A model generated the notes under the pieces. That model did no database searches. It was not told the origin of the DNA and saw nothing but the letters and a program-made list of their open reading frames with translations. 44,237 bases of DNA, taken from the NCBI GenBank assembly GCA_039932715.1, contig JBDTPN010000028.1, positions 1 through 44,237 of the forward strand. The letters are read 5' to 3'. This document shows positions 8,291-17,500 of this stretch, in pieces. Made by a program: the position numbers and the translations under genes. Numbering within the stretch: position 1 is the stretch's first letter; the number at the start of each line of letters is the position of its first letter. This DNA comes from ZC4RG30 sp039932715 (lineage in GTDB: Bacteria; Pseudomonadota; Gammaproteobacteria; Steroidobacterales; Steroidobacteraceae).

Positions 8291-10312
8291 TCAGAACCTG
8301 TAGGAATAGCGCAACGTAAAGGTGCGCGGCAGCCCGCGATTCCAGTAGGTGTAGTCACTGCCGTCGCTATCCCGCTGGGTAGTGCCCAGCGCCGCAGCGT
8401 ATTCCTTGTCAAACAGGTTCTCGATGCGCAGGTTGATCACGCTGTGCCGCTCTGCATCCAGGTACACCCGGCCGGCGAGGTCCACCAACGTGTACTTTCC
8501 ATAGGTTTCGCGTCCATCCCATAAATTTGCGAACGTCTTGCCTACGTTGTTGACGGTAACCGTCGCGCCAAAGCGCTGGTTTGCCGGGCTGTAGTCCAGC
8601 ACTGCCTTGGCCAGGTACTCAGGCACGCGAATAATCTGCAGATCCGTGGCCGCGTCTCGCGAATGATTATAGGAGTAGGAAACGCCCCCACTGAATCCGG
8701 CGCCCAGTTGCGCCTTAAGGTCCACTTCCACGCCGCGAATCTTGACCTCGCCAGCGGTGTTGGTGGCCACGTCCTGGTTGGTGTCTTCGTCGAACTCAGC
8801 AAACGAAATGAGGTCCTTGACGTTGCGGTAGAACCCGCTGAGCTCCCAGTCGAAGCGATGTTCGGGAATCCCGAAATGACCGCCCAGCGATACGTTGAGA
8901 TCTTGCCCACGCTCGGGCTTGAGGTTGGGGTTGCCGCGCTCATCGTTGGGGTCATCTGCGAACAATTCTTCCGCTGTGGGCAACCGGAATGAAGTGCCGC
9001 CACTGAGCCGACCGAAGAAGCTGTCCGTGAAATCGAATTGCCCGCTGACATTCCAGACAGTGGCCTCTTGCCCGAAGCTGGGGTCGTTGTAACGCACTCC
9101 CGCTGCAAGGTGCACCTTGGGCCAGAGTGCCGGCGTGTTGCGAATCTGTGCGAACAGCGCATTCACGTGTTCGGATTCCTTCTGGATGACAAGCACCGCG
9201 TCGCTGCCGCTGTAGGCCTGGAAATCGTAGCCAAACAGCAGGTCGAAGTTCGTGTTTAGTCCGACTTTCGCCATCGCGTTGAGGCCGTAGTCGCGGTAGC
9301 CCCAGTAGTCATGGTCATCGATGACGTCCAGGTCGCCAGGACTGCCGATCACATTGTCGAATTCGGTGTAATGCGAATCCCACCAGTGACCATAGGCCTT
9401 GACGAAGAATTGCAGGCTGTCGCTTATGGTGTAATCAAGTTTCGTGCTGACCAGGTTTTCACTGCGCTCATTGAACGCCGTGGCCGTGTAGGCCGGCTGC
9501 GCGAAGTCCAGTTTGCCGTCGTTGTGCTGCACCAGGGCTTCGAAACGCATGTTTTCACCGAACTCGTAGCCGTACTTGGCTCCGACCGTCCATACGTTGT
9601 AGTCGCGATTGCGGTCGGTGCCACTGGGCTGGTAGTCACTGTCGCGGTGTGGTTGATAGCCGTCGGACTCGTCCAGGGATGCGAACAGCACGAACTGGTT
9701 CTTGCCCACGGAATTGCGAAAATCCGCATCCACATGCCAGCCGTTGTTGGAGTCGCCACCGAGGCTCACCTCGCCATTGGGCGTCAGCGTGAAGGCCTTG
9801 GTCACGATATTCACGGCACCGGCGGGCGACTGGGTGCCGTAGAACAATGCCTGTCCGCCGTAAAGCACTTCGATGCGCTCGACCATGCTGGCCGGGATGG
9901 TGTCCAGAGGCGTTGTCCCGCCATAGAGACGATTATTGATGCGCACGCCGTCAACCAGCCACAGCACGTCCTGCCTTCGAGAGCCATGCAGGGAGATGTC
10001 GACGTAGTCAAAAGGCCCGTTCTTGGATGCCACATAGAGGCCAGGGACCAGCGCCTGCAGTGCTGAGGACACATCGACGTAGCCGCCATTGCGAATCTGC
10101 TGGGCGCTGATGGTCTCCACCTTCACGCCGAACTCGGCCAACTGCTGTGGGAGGGTCTCGGAGAGCCTTTGGCCCGTAACGACAACCTGGTCGAGGTCGC
10201 CAGACCCTGCTGTCTCCGAGGCCTGTACCTCGCCCTGTACCCCCGCGGCTATAGCGGCCACTGCCATTGAAACTGCGCCCTTTCTCATCGCCAACTTACA
10301 GCCGCGGCGCAT
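8291..10312 (-). CDS. TonB-dependent outer-membrane receptor
   Basis: A 673-residue receptor. After the signal peptide (about residues 1-32, ending near VQAS) comes a TonB-box-like segment 'DLDQVVVTGQR', then a plug domain (about 45-155) with 'YVDVSSALQALVPGLYV', 'VLWLVDGVRINNRLYGG' and 'MVERIEVLYGGQALFYGTQ' motifs, then a 22-strand barrel with the family consensus 'SFFGRLSGGTSFRLPTAEELF' and the C-terminal strand 'FTLRYSYRF' ending in aromatic Phe for BAM recognition. No N-terminal signalling extension is present. The open frame reaches a TTG at 10333; I prefer the ATG at 10312, which has AGGAG very close before it. Ligand unknown; general architecture is BtuB/CirA-like. Divergent from the membrane-bound regulator at 10427. 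Confidence 0.9.
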   Translation of the reverse strand: MRRGCKLAMRKGAVSMAVAAIAAGVQGEVQASETAGSGDLDQVVVTGQRLSETLPQQLAEFGVKVETISAQQIRNGGYVDVSSALQALVPGLYVASKNGPFDYVDISLHGSRRQDVLWLVDGVRINNRLYGGTTPLDTIPASMVERIEVLYGGQALFYGTQSPAGAVNIVTKAFTLTPNGEVSLGGDSNNGWHVDADFRNSVGKNQFVLFASLDESDGYQPHRDSDYQPSGTDRNRDYNVWTVGAKYGYEFGENMRFEALVQHNDGKLDFAQPAYTATAFNERSENLVSTKLDYTISDSLQFFVKAYGHWWDSHYTEFDNVIGSPGDLDVIDDHDYWGYRDYGLNAMAKVGLNTNFDLLFGYDFQAYSGSDAVLVIQKESEHVNALFAQIRNTPALWPKVHLAAGVRYNDPSFGQEATVWNVSGQFDFTDSFFGRLSGGTSFRLPTAEELFADDPNDERGNPNLKPERGQDLNVSLGGHFGIPEHRFDWELSGFYRNVKDLISFAEFDEDTNQDVATNTAGEVKIRGVEVDLKAQLGAGFSGGVSYSYNHSRDAATDLQIIRVPEYLAKAVLDYSPANQRFGATVTVNNVGKTFANLWDGRETYGKYTLVDLAGRVYLDAERHSVINLRIENLFDKEYAAALGTTQRDSDGSDYTYWNRGLPRTFTLRYSYRF

Positions 10313-10426
10313 TCTCCTGCCCCCTGAAAACAAACGGGCATGCTGCTGTGCGGGGCAAAATCTTTCCCGTAAAGAACGGTTTACGCAACGTTAATGTCAC
10401 GTTAAAGACGCGTGCTACGATGGGTT
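10313..10426. promoter_or_regulatory. Divergent promoter region with 11-bp-spaced ACGTTAA repeats
   Basis: The 114-bp gap between the TonB receptor and the ToxR-like regulator contains two direct copies of ACGTTAA (10388-10394 and 10399-10405), start to start exactly 11 bp, about one helical turn. A related ACGGTTTACGCAACG lies just before. Same-face direct repeats are a common layout for winged-helix regulators of the OmpR/ToxR type, so autoregulation or control of the receptor is plausible but unproven. Confidence 0.45.
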
Positions 10427-11728
10427 ATGACCGTCCAGCCCATCAGCGCAGACTTGAATAGCCAGGCGCAGGCAATCCGCGCCAATGGCATTCTGGGAAG
10501 ATCAGGTCAGACCCAGCGGCTGTTTGACTATCTGGTCGACTGTGCGGCGCAGGGCAAGTCGCCCAAGGAACTGGAGATTGCCATCGATGCGTTGGGCCGG
10601 GGCGCCGACTTCGATGTCTCGCAGGATGCCCTGGTCCGCGTTTACATACACAAACTGCGCAAGAGACTCGACGACTATTACGCTGGCGCCGGTGTGAACG
10701 AACACCTGCGCATAGTCATGCCCCGCGGCGAATATCGACTGACCCTGGCGCCCCGCGCCCCCGCCACGGACGACCCCATTGGGCAACCGGCTGTGCATGC
10801 TGACCAGGGCGCAGGCGTTGGCGTCGGCCATGATCCTGGCCGGGCGCATGGGCCCCGATGGGTACGTTGGGCGCTGGCAGCCCTGCTTGTGTCCTTATTG
10901 GCCAACGTGCTGCTGACCCTCCCCAGGTTTGCGCAACATGCCGATCCTCTGGCGGCGGTGCGCAGGAGCCAATTGTGGGCACCGCTGTTCGACGATTCAA
11001 TGCCCATCTATGTGGTGGCTGGTGACTACTACATCTTCGGCGAGATGGACGAGAACCAGAACGTCAAGCGGCTGATACGTGACTTCGATATCAACTCACC
11101 CATGGAGTTCGAGTACGCAGCGCAGACGGATCCGACGTTCGCCGACAGGTATCACGACCTCAATCTGGCATACCTGCCCACCTCGAGTGCCTTTGCATTG
11201 CGCGATGTGATGCCGGTGCTGGCCGCTGCAGGCAAGCGTGTACATGTGGTGATGGCGTCGGAGGTCACTGCCGATCAGCTCAAGTCCGGCCATGTAATTT
11301 ACATTGGCTATTTCAGCGGCATGGCCTCGTTGCGTGAAATCGTATTCGCCGGTTCGCGGCTGTCCACCGGCTCCAATTTCGACGAACTGCGCGACAACAA
11401 GACCGGCAAGGAATACACCAGCAATGTCGGGCTGGAGCGTGGACGGCTCAAGTATCACGACTACGGCTACATTTCGAGTTTCCCCGGCACCAACGGCAAT
11501 CAGATCATCATCATCGCAGGCACGCGCGATATCGCGGCCATGCGCGCTGCAGAAATCGCCACCAGCAGTGACAGCCTGACCGCTTTGACCAAGGCTGAAC
11601 CCTCTTCTTCTTTTGAAGCCCTCTATGAAGTGTATGGCTTTGGCAGCACCGATCTGGATGCCAAGCTTGTGGTGTCTGCGCCGCGCGATCCCAACGCGAT
11701 TTGGCGCAATCTGCCCGCTGCGCAATAA
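10427..11728 (+). CDS. Membrane-anchored winged-helix regulator (ToxR-like layout)
   Basis: A 433-residue protein. Residues 1-105 form a winged-helix domain of the kind found at the N-terminus of some adenylate-cyclase-like and TPR regulators: 'TQRLFDYLVDCAAQGKSPKE', 'LGRGADFDVSQDALVRVYIH', 'KLRKRLDDYY' and the wing 'LRIVMPRGEYRLTL'. A Pro/Gly-rich linker leads to one transmembrane helix near residues 147-166 (WALAALLVSLLANVLLTL). The remaining ~260 residues should be periplasmic; they have alternating beta-alpha stretches (IYVVAGDYYIFGEMDENQ, QIIIIAGTRDIAAM) but I do not recognise the family. The ATG at 10427 is chosen over GTG 10412. It is divergent from the TonB receptor and is likely its regulator (inference). 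A strong terminator follows. Confidence 0.75.
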   Translation: MTVQPISADLNSQAQAIRANGILGRSGQTQRLFDYLVDCAAQGKSPKELEIAIDALGRGADFDVSQDALVRVYIHKLRKRLDDYYAGAGVNEHLRIVMPRGEYRLTLAPRAPATDDPIGQPAVHADQGAGVGVGHDPGRAHGPRWVRWALAALLVSLLANVLLTLPRFAQHADPLAAVRRSQLWAPLFDDSMPIYVVAGDYYIFGEMDENQNVKRLIRDFDINSPMEFEYAAQTDPTFADRYHDLNLAYLPTSSAFALRDVMPVLAAAGKRVHVVMASEVTADQLKSGHVIYIGYFSGMASLREIVFAGSRLSTGSNFDELRDNKTGKEYTSNVGLERGRLKYHDYGYISSFPGTNGNQIIIIAGTRDIAAMRAAEIATSSDSLTALTKAEPSSSFEALYEVYGFGSTDLDAKLVVSAPRDPNAIWRNLPAAQ

Positions 11729-11802
11729 GCGCGCAAGTTGAGATCCCGCGCAGCGTCAGGCTGACGTCAGGTTACGTCCCCAGACTTCCCTTCCTCCCCC
11801 CC

Positions 11803-11819
11803 GTCGCCAAGAAGGCGAC
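11803..11819 (+). repeat. Short hairpin upstream of the terminator
   Basis: GTCGCC (11803-11808), loop AAGAA, GGCGAC (11814-11819). Perfect 6-bp stem lying five bases before the terminator at 11824. A 10-bp palindrome CTGACGTCAG lies at 11761-11770. Confidence 0.55.
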
Positions 11820-11823
11820 ATTG

Positions 11824-11867
11824 GCCCGCGTAATTGCCTTGCGGCAATTCTGCGGGCTTCTTTTTTT
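11824..11867 (+). terminator. Rho-independent terminator after the ToxR-like regulator
   Basis: GCCCGC-G-AATTGCC type stem: the arms run 11824-11838 and 11843-11857 around a TTGC loop, with one mismatched pair inside the stem, followed by TTCTTTTTTT (11858-11867). This separates the regulator gene from the operon starting at 11939, which must therefore have its own promoter in 11868-11925. Confidence 0.88.
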
Positions 11868-11938
11868 GGGCCGTCAGCGTCGGGTCAGATATGCGGCTCA
11901 GCCTGTGAATCGTGATAACCAGATTCAAGGAGAAACTC

Positions 11939-12127
11939 ATGACCGACCTGGCAAGGAAAGCCATCTGCATTCTGGCTGCGACTGCAGCCGCGGTATTGAT
12001 CAATGGCGCGGCCGTCACGATGGCCAAAGCATCACAGGTCTGCGGCGATGATTACGGAAACGTCATGCAGCATCACTTGGCGCAACGTAGCGGGTTGGTG
12101 TCTGTCAAAGTGGAATCCGCGAAATGA
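11939..12127 (+). CDS. Small exported or membrane protein, unknown function
   Basis: A 62-residue protein, start ATG at 11939 preceded by AAGGAG at 11927-11932 with good spacing; the frame is open to GTG 11912 but the RBS decides the start. The sequence begins MTDLARKAICILAATAAAVL and has one hydrophobic helix (residues 8-28) that could be a signal peptide or anchor; the rest (KASQVCGDDYGNVMQHHLAQ) is polar with a single Cys. I know no family. It leads a four-gene operon with a PilZ protein and a two-component system, each joined by ATGA overlaps, so a role as a small input or secreted accessory to that signalling unit is possible. Confidence 0.6.
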   Translation: MTDLARKAICILAATAAAVLINGAAVTMAKASQVCGDDYGNVMQHHLAQRSGLVSVKVESAK

Positions 12128-12519
12128 GCGCCCCCCGCCCTGACATGGATCATCGCTGGGGCGCCAGAAGCCCGGTGCATCTCGATATCAGGCTGGTGTG
12201 CCAACCCGGTGCGATCACTGCGGGCTGGCTGGAGAATGTCAGTATCAGTGGAACATTTGTGAGAACGAAGCTGGTGGTGCCGCTGCTAAGTCCGGTGCGC
12301 GTGATTGTGGTGGACCGGCTGCCGCTGGGCAGAAGGTCCATTGAGTTGCCCGCCTATGTCATTCGACGTGATCGCGAAGGCATGGGCCTGGAATGGAGCA
12401 ATCTCGCTCCCAGAACGCTGCAACGCCTCTATTCAGTCTTCGCGCCACTGGATGTGGAGGCCGCGCCGTGGCCTTGCCGCATTCGGCCGGACGTGTACAT
12501 GAGCATGCTCAGCGAATGA
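12124..12519 (+). CDS. PilZ domain protein (predicted c-di-GMP binder)
   Basis: A 131-residue single-domain protein. Both c-di-GMP-binding motifs of PilZ are intact: RxxxR as R-W-G-A-R near residue 11, and (D/N)xSxxG as N-V-S-I-S-G near residue 40. Beta strands follow (VRVIVVDRLPLGRRSIELPA, GMGLEWSNL) as expected for the PilZ barrel. ATG at 12124 overlaps the small protein stop, and its own stop overlaps the regulator start. It probably couples cellular c-di-GMP to the downstream two-component system or another effector; the partner is unknown. Confidence 0.85.
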   Translation: MSAPRPDMDHRWGARSPVHLDIRLVCQPGAITAGWLENVSISGTFVRTKLVVPLLSPVRVIVVDRLPLGRRSIELPAYVIRRDREGMGLEWSNLAPRTLQRLYSVFAPLDVEAAPWPCRIRPDVYMSMLSE

Positions 12520-13187
12520 GGATACTGGTCATTGAGGATGATCCGGTCATTGCCGATGCAGCACGGCGCGCGCTGGAGCGTGACGGCCACGCGGTGGACC
12601 ACGTGGCAAGTGCCGAGCAGGCAAAAACCGCGTTGCATGCCGAAGCCTTCGACCTGGCTGTGCTGGACATCGGGCTGCCAGGGCAGGATGGCTTGGCACT
12701 GCTGCGCGACTTGCGGCGCCGCGGACGCAACCTGCCGGTGCTCATGCTTACGGCGCGCGACGGGCTCACCGATCGGGTAACGGCGCTCGATCTGGGCGCC
12801 GACGATTACCTTACTAAGCCCTTCCAGATTCCCGAACTGCAGGCACGCTGCCGCGCGCTGTTGCGCCGGGCCAGTGGCGTGGCCAGCGCGCAGTTGGAAC
12901 TGGGTGGCTTGTCGCTGGACCTGGGACGCAAAGAGGTCACGCTGAATGGCCAGCTGCTCGAGCTGACACAGCGCGAATGGTCGATACTCGAATGCCTGGC
13001 ATTGAATATGGGCCACATCGTTTCCAAGGAGCGCCTGCTTTCAACCGTTTCCGCATGGGGCGACGAGATCACCCCCAACGCCATCGAGGTGTATGTGTCG
13101 CGCCTGCGCCCCAAGCTGGGACACGCGGCCGTGATCCATGCAGTGCGCGGACTGGGCTATCGGCTGGATGAAAACAAGGCTGGATGA
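12516..13187 (+). CDS. OmpR-family response regulator (QseB/PmrA-like)
   Basis: A 223-residue regulator beginning MRILVIEDDPVIADAARRAL. The receiver has phospho-acceptor Asp in 'DLAVLDIGLPGQDG' (near residue 51), Thr in 'LMLTARDG' and Lys in 'GADDYLTKPF'. The winged-helix output domain spans about 125-220 and ends 'AVIHAVRGLGYRL'. The start is fixed by the ATGA overlap with the PilZ stop. The kinase begins four nt before its stop. QseB/TctD-like by layout; targets are not evident, although the adjacent RND pump faces it tail to tail. Confidence 0.9.
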   Translation: MRILVIEDDPVIADAARRALERDGHAVDHVASAEQAKTALHAEAFDLAVLDIGLPGQDGLALLRDLRRRGRNLPVLMLTARDGLTDRVTALDLGADDYLTKPFQIPELQARCRALLRRASGVASAQLELGGLSLDLGRKEVTLNGQLLELTQREWSILECLALNMGHIVSKERLLSTVSAWGDEITPNAIEVYVSRLRPKLGHAAVIHAVRGLGYRLDENKAG

Positions 13188-14551
13188 AAACCAGCCCGGC
13201 GCGTACTTCGATTCGCCGGCGGCTACTGCGACTGCTGGTATTGCCAGTCGCGCTCATTCTGCTTTTGGGGACTGCCGGCGATCTCTTCATTGGGGTGGCA
13301 CCTATCCGCGAGGCCTATGACCTGGCGCTGGCTGATGCGGCGCTGGCACTGGCGCAGAACGTCCAGATCGATGCCAGCGGAAACGTCGACGCACATGTGT
13401 CCCGGGAGTCTCTCAATATCCTGCAGACCGATTCATCTGACCAGGTGTTTTTCCAGATCAGCCTGCCTGACGGGTCATCGATTGCCGGCGACCCGGATCT
13501 GCCCCGGGCGCAGGAACATGGAGCAAATCCCTCCCACCAGACTGTAATGTTTCGCGGCAAGCCGGTTCGGCTGGCCACGTACCGCGGTGTCACGCCAGCA
13601 GGACCGGTGAAGGCCACTGTGGCCGAGACCATGAACAAACGCGGCAAAGTACGCGCGCGGCTGCTGTCCACGGCCTTGTGGTCGGATGTGCTGGTGCTGC
13701 TTGCGGTGCTGGGATTGGTTTGGATCGGAGTGCGCGTTGCCATCAAGCCGCTGGACTTCGTGAGCGACCAGATCGCAAGGCGATCACCTTCGGACCTGAC
13801 TCCCCTGCCAATCGCTGGCGCGCCGCTGGAACTGCAGGAACTCATGCAACGGCTCAACTCCCTGCTGACGACCATTGACGAAAGCGGCCGCGCCGAACGG
13901 CAGTTCCTCGAGAGCGCTGCCCACCAGTTGCGCACGCCGCTGACCGGGCTGCTGGCGCAGCTGGACCTGCTGGTCTCTGACGAGGTGGACCCGGATAAAC
14001 GCAGCCACCTGGAATTCACCAGGGACGCGGCGCAGCGCCTGTCGCGCACCACACAGCAACTGCTGGCCTTGGCCCGGTCTGAGCATCGGCTCTATACCTA
14101 CGCAGAGAGCCAGACGGTTGACCTGGCGGCATTGGCGGAAGCCTGCGTTTCAGAACATGTGGCGCGGGCCAGTCGCGTGGGCATTGACCTGGGCGCAGCG
14201 CTGCTGCCCGCCAGTGTGCAGGGCATTTCCTGGCTGCTTACCGAAGCACTCAACAACCTCATCGACAACGCCCTCACTTACACCGCGCCCGGTGGAACAG
14301 TCACCGTGCGCACCGGTTCTGTGGCCGGCACAGTTTTCCTGGAAGTGGTGGACTCAGGCATTGGCATTCCCGAAGCAGAGCGCGCAACAGTGGTCGCGCG
14401 GTTCCATCGCGGCGAGAATTCACGCGGCGTGGGCAGTGGCCTGGGTTTGGCCATAGTGGCCGACGTGGCACAACGCCATGCGGCGCTGCTGACCATAGGG
14501 GTGGGTGAAAACCATCAGGGAACCTGCGTGCGACTGGCCTTTCCGCCCTGA
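13184..14551 (+). CDS. Sensor histidine kinase (QseC/TctE-like)
   Basis: A 455-residue inner-membrane kinase. TM1 is near residues 13-36, followed by a periplasmic 2CSK_N-type sensor (REAYDLALADAALALAQNV ... DGSSIAGDPDLP), which is typical of TctE/QseC relatives, TM2 near 165-183, a short HAMP, then HisKA with His247 in 'ESAAHQLRTPLTGLLAQLD'. The HATPase shows N box 'EALNNLIDNALTY', G1 'DSGIGIP' and G2 'GVGSGLGLAI'. ATGA overlap with its regulator. The 3' end overlaps the end of the opposite-strand RND pump gene by 37 bp. Confidence 0.9.
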   Translation: MKTSPARTSIRRRLLRLLVLPVALILLLGTAGDLFIGVAPIREAYDLALADAALALAQNVQIDASGNVDAHVSRESLNILQTDSSDQVFFQISLPDGSSIAGDPDLPRAQEHGANPSHQTVMFRGKPVRLATYRGVTPAGPVKATVAETMNKRGKVRARLLSTALWSDVLVLLAVLGLVWIGVRVAIKPLDFVSDQIARRSPSDLTPLPIAGAPLELQELMQRLNSLLTTIDESGRAERQFLESAAHQLRTPLTGLLAQLDLLVSDEVDPDKRSHLEFTRDAAQRLSRTTQQLLALARSEHRLYTYAESQTVDLAALAEACVSEHVARASRVGIDLGAALLPASVQGISWLLTEALNNLIDNALTYTAPGGTVTVRTGSVAGTVFLEVVDSGIGIPEAERATVVARFHRGENSRGVGSGLGLAIVADVAQRHAALLTIGVGENHQGTCVRLAFPP

Positions 14552-17500
14552 CGAAACCGTCGGACCAGCACGAAGAACAGCGGAATGAACAGCACCGCCA
14601 GTACTGTGCCGGTGATCATGCCGCCAGTCACCGCCGTGCCTATGGCAATACGGCTTTGCGCTCCCGCGCCAGTGGAAACGGCCAATGGCAACACGCCGCA
14701 AACGAAGGCCAGCGAGGTCATGATGATGGGTCGCAGGCGCAATCGTGCCGCCTGCAACGCCGCGTCGCGCGCGCTCGCGCCTCGCTTCTCGGCCTGCTCG
14801 GCGAACTCCACGATCAGGATGGCGTTCTTGGCAGCAAGGCCCATGGTGGTCAGCAGTCCCACCTGGAAATACACATCGTTAGTCAATCCCCGCATCCATA
14901 CCGCAAGGGCTGCACCCAACAGACCCAGAGGCACAATCATCAGTACCGAGGCGGGAATCGACCAGCTTTCGTACAGGCCTGCCAGGCACAGAAACACCAC
15001 CAGCAGCGAGATGGCGTACAACAAGGGCGCCTGCCCGCTCGACTTGCGTTCCTGGTATGACAAACCACTCCAGTCGATGGAAATACCCGCCGTTTTGGTG
15101 GCCAGCGCCTGTATGGCATCCATGGCTTCGCCCGTGCTGCGACCGGGCGCGGCGGCACCCTGGATTTCATAAGAGTTCCAGCCGTCATAGCGACTCAGGG
15201 AAACCGGCGCGCTGTTCCAGGCGACAGTCGCGAACGCGGAAAACGGCGCCATCGCACCGCTCGCGGTGCGTACGTACCAGTCGCCCAGGTCTTCTGGTCG
15301 GCTGCGAAACTGCGCGTCGCCCTGCACGTACACGCGTTTCACGCGACCATTATCGATGAAGTCGTTGACGTAGTTGCCCCCCCACGCCGCCGACAACGTC
15401 GAGTCCACATCTGACTGCGCCAGTCCGAGTGCCCCAATTTTCTCCTGATCCACATTGACGTGCAACGTTGCCGCATCATCGAGAGAGTTCGCGCGCACGG
15501 AAGTCAGCACCGGATCGGCACGGGCTGCCGCTAGCAAGCGATCACGCGCGGCCTTGAACTGCTCGCGCGACAGCCCTCCGGTATTGAGCAGTTCTAAGGT
15601 GAACCCGCTGGACTGACCCAGCCCGCGCACCGGTGGCGGATTAAGCGCAAAGAACTCCACGTCGCGCAGCCGCGCACCGATCTTGGCCGTTGCCCGTTGG
15701 GTAATGGCCGCCGCACTGTGCGCCTTGCCCTTGCGCTGATCCCAAGGTGCCAGCGCGATGAATCCGCGGCCAGCGTTCTGACCTGAGCCCTGGCCGCTCT
15801 GGCCGGCAATTGCGAAGACGATCGGAACATCCTTGGCCTCTTCGGTCATGAAGTAGTGTTCGACTTCGCGCAGCGCCTGCATGGTGCGCGGAAACGTGGC
15901 GCCTGAAGGCAACGTGTATTGAAGCTGCGCCCGCCCCTGGTCTTCTGCCGGCAGGAAGCTGGTCGGCAATCGCAGGAAGATCACGACCAGCAGTCCGACC
16001 AGAATGCCGTAGACGAGCAATGCCGGCAGGGAGTGATCGAGTACCAAGCCGACGAAATTGCGATAACGGTCTGCAAGCAGCTCGAAACCCGCGAAGAAAC
16101 GCTGTCCAAGGTGATGCAGTGCCTGAGTAACCTTGGACCTGCGGGCCTCGAACTGCGCGCTGTGCGGCTGGAGCAGCACTGCCGTCAGCGCAGGGGTCAA
16201 CACCAGGGCGACGACCACCGAGAGAATCATGGCCGCGACCATGGTGATCGAGAACTGGCGATAGATTTCGCCCACGGATCCACCGAAGAAGGCCATAGGC
16301 AGGAATACCGCGGAAAGCACCAGCGCGATGGCAATCAGTGCGGTCTGGATTTCTGCCATGGAGTGGATGGTGGCGTCGCGCGCGGATATGCCCGGCTGTT
16401 CACGCATGACACGCTCAACGTTCTCGACAACAACGATGGCGTCATCGACCAGTAGTCCGATTGCCAGCACCATGCCAAACAGCGTCAATGTGTTGATGGT
16501 GAAGCCAAATGCAGCCAGCACGCCGAACGTGCCCAGCAACACCACCGGCACCGCAATCGCCGGGATAAGCGTCGCTCGCCAGGACTGCAGGAACACGAAC
16601 ATGACGATGACGACCAGGATAATCGCCTCGATCAGCGTCTTGACCACTTCTTCTATGGACAGACGCACGAAGTCGGTGCTGTCCTGCGGGAAGGTATAGC
16701 GATAGCCCGCGGGAAAGTTCTTTGCCTGTCGCTCAACTTCTGTCCTGACCAGCTCTGCGGTTCGCAGAGCGTCGGCGCCAGGCGCCAGCCGGACTGCCAT
16801 GCCTGTTGCGGGATGACCGTTGAGGCGCCCCTGGCTGCCGTAGCTTTCGCTTCCCAGCTCGACGCGAGCAACGTCAGAAAGCCGCACTACCGACCCATCG
16901 CCCTGTGTCTTGACTATTATCTGGCGGAATTGCGCCACGCTTGTGAGACGTGAGCGTGCCGTAACAGTAGCGTTGAGCATCTGCGATTCGGCGGAGGGCA
17001 ACCCACCGAGCTGTCCGGCGGCGACCTGGGTGTTTTGCGCCTGGATCGCCGCGACGATATCGCGCGGAATGAGCTGGAAACTGGCCAGGCGCGAGGGATC
17101 GAGCCAGATACGCATCGCATACTGGGAGCCAAACACCTGCAGGTCGCCCACCCCGGACAGACGCCCAATGGTGTCCTGCAGATTGGAGACAACATAGTCG
17201 GACACATCACCACTGGTGGCCTTGTCTGTTTCATCGTAAACAGCGAGGACCATGAGGAAGTCGGGGTTGGACTTCGTCACCACCAGTCCCTGCTGCTGCA
17301 CGGCCTGCGGCAATCGCGGCAGCGCCTGCTGTACCTTGTTTTGCACCTGCACCTGCGCGATGTCGGCGTTGGTTCCACGCTCGAAGGTGACCGAGATCTG
17401 CGACGAACCTGCGCCATCGGAAGTGGAGGAGAAATAGATGAGACCGTCGATGCCAGTGAGTTGCTGCTCGATGATCTGCGTCACGCTGGATTCCAGCGTT

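Noticed and set aside
9311..10066. 251-codon rightward ORF inside the TonB receptor gene
   Set aside because: Antisense shadow of a GC-rich gene; the receptor motifs on the other strand are unambiguous.
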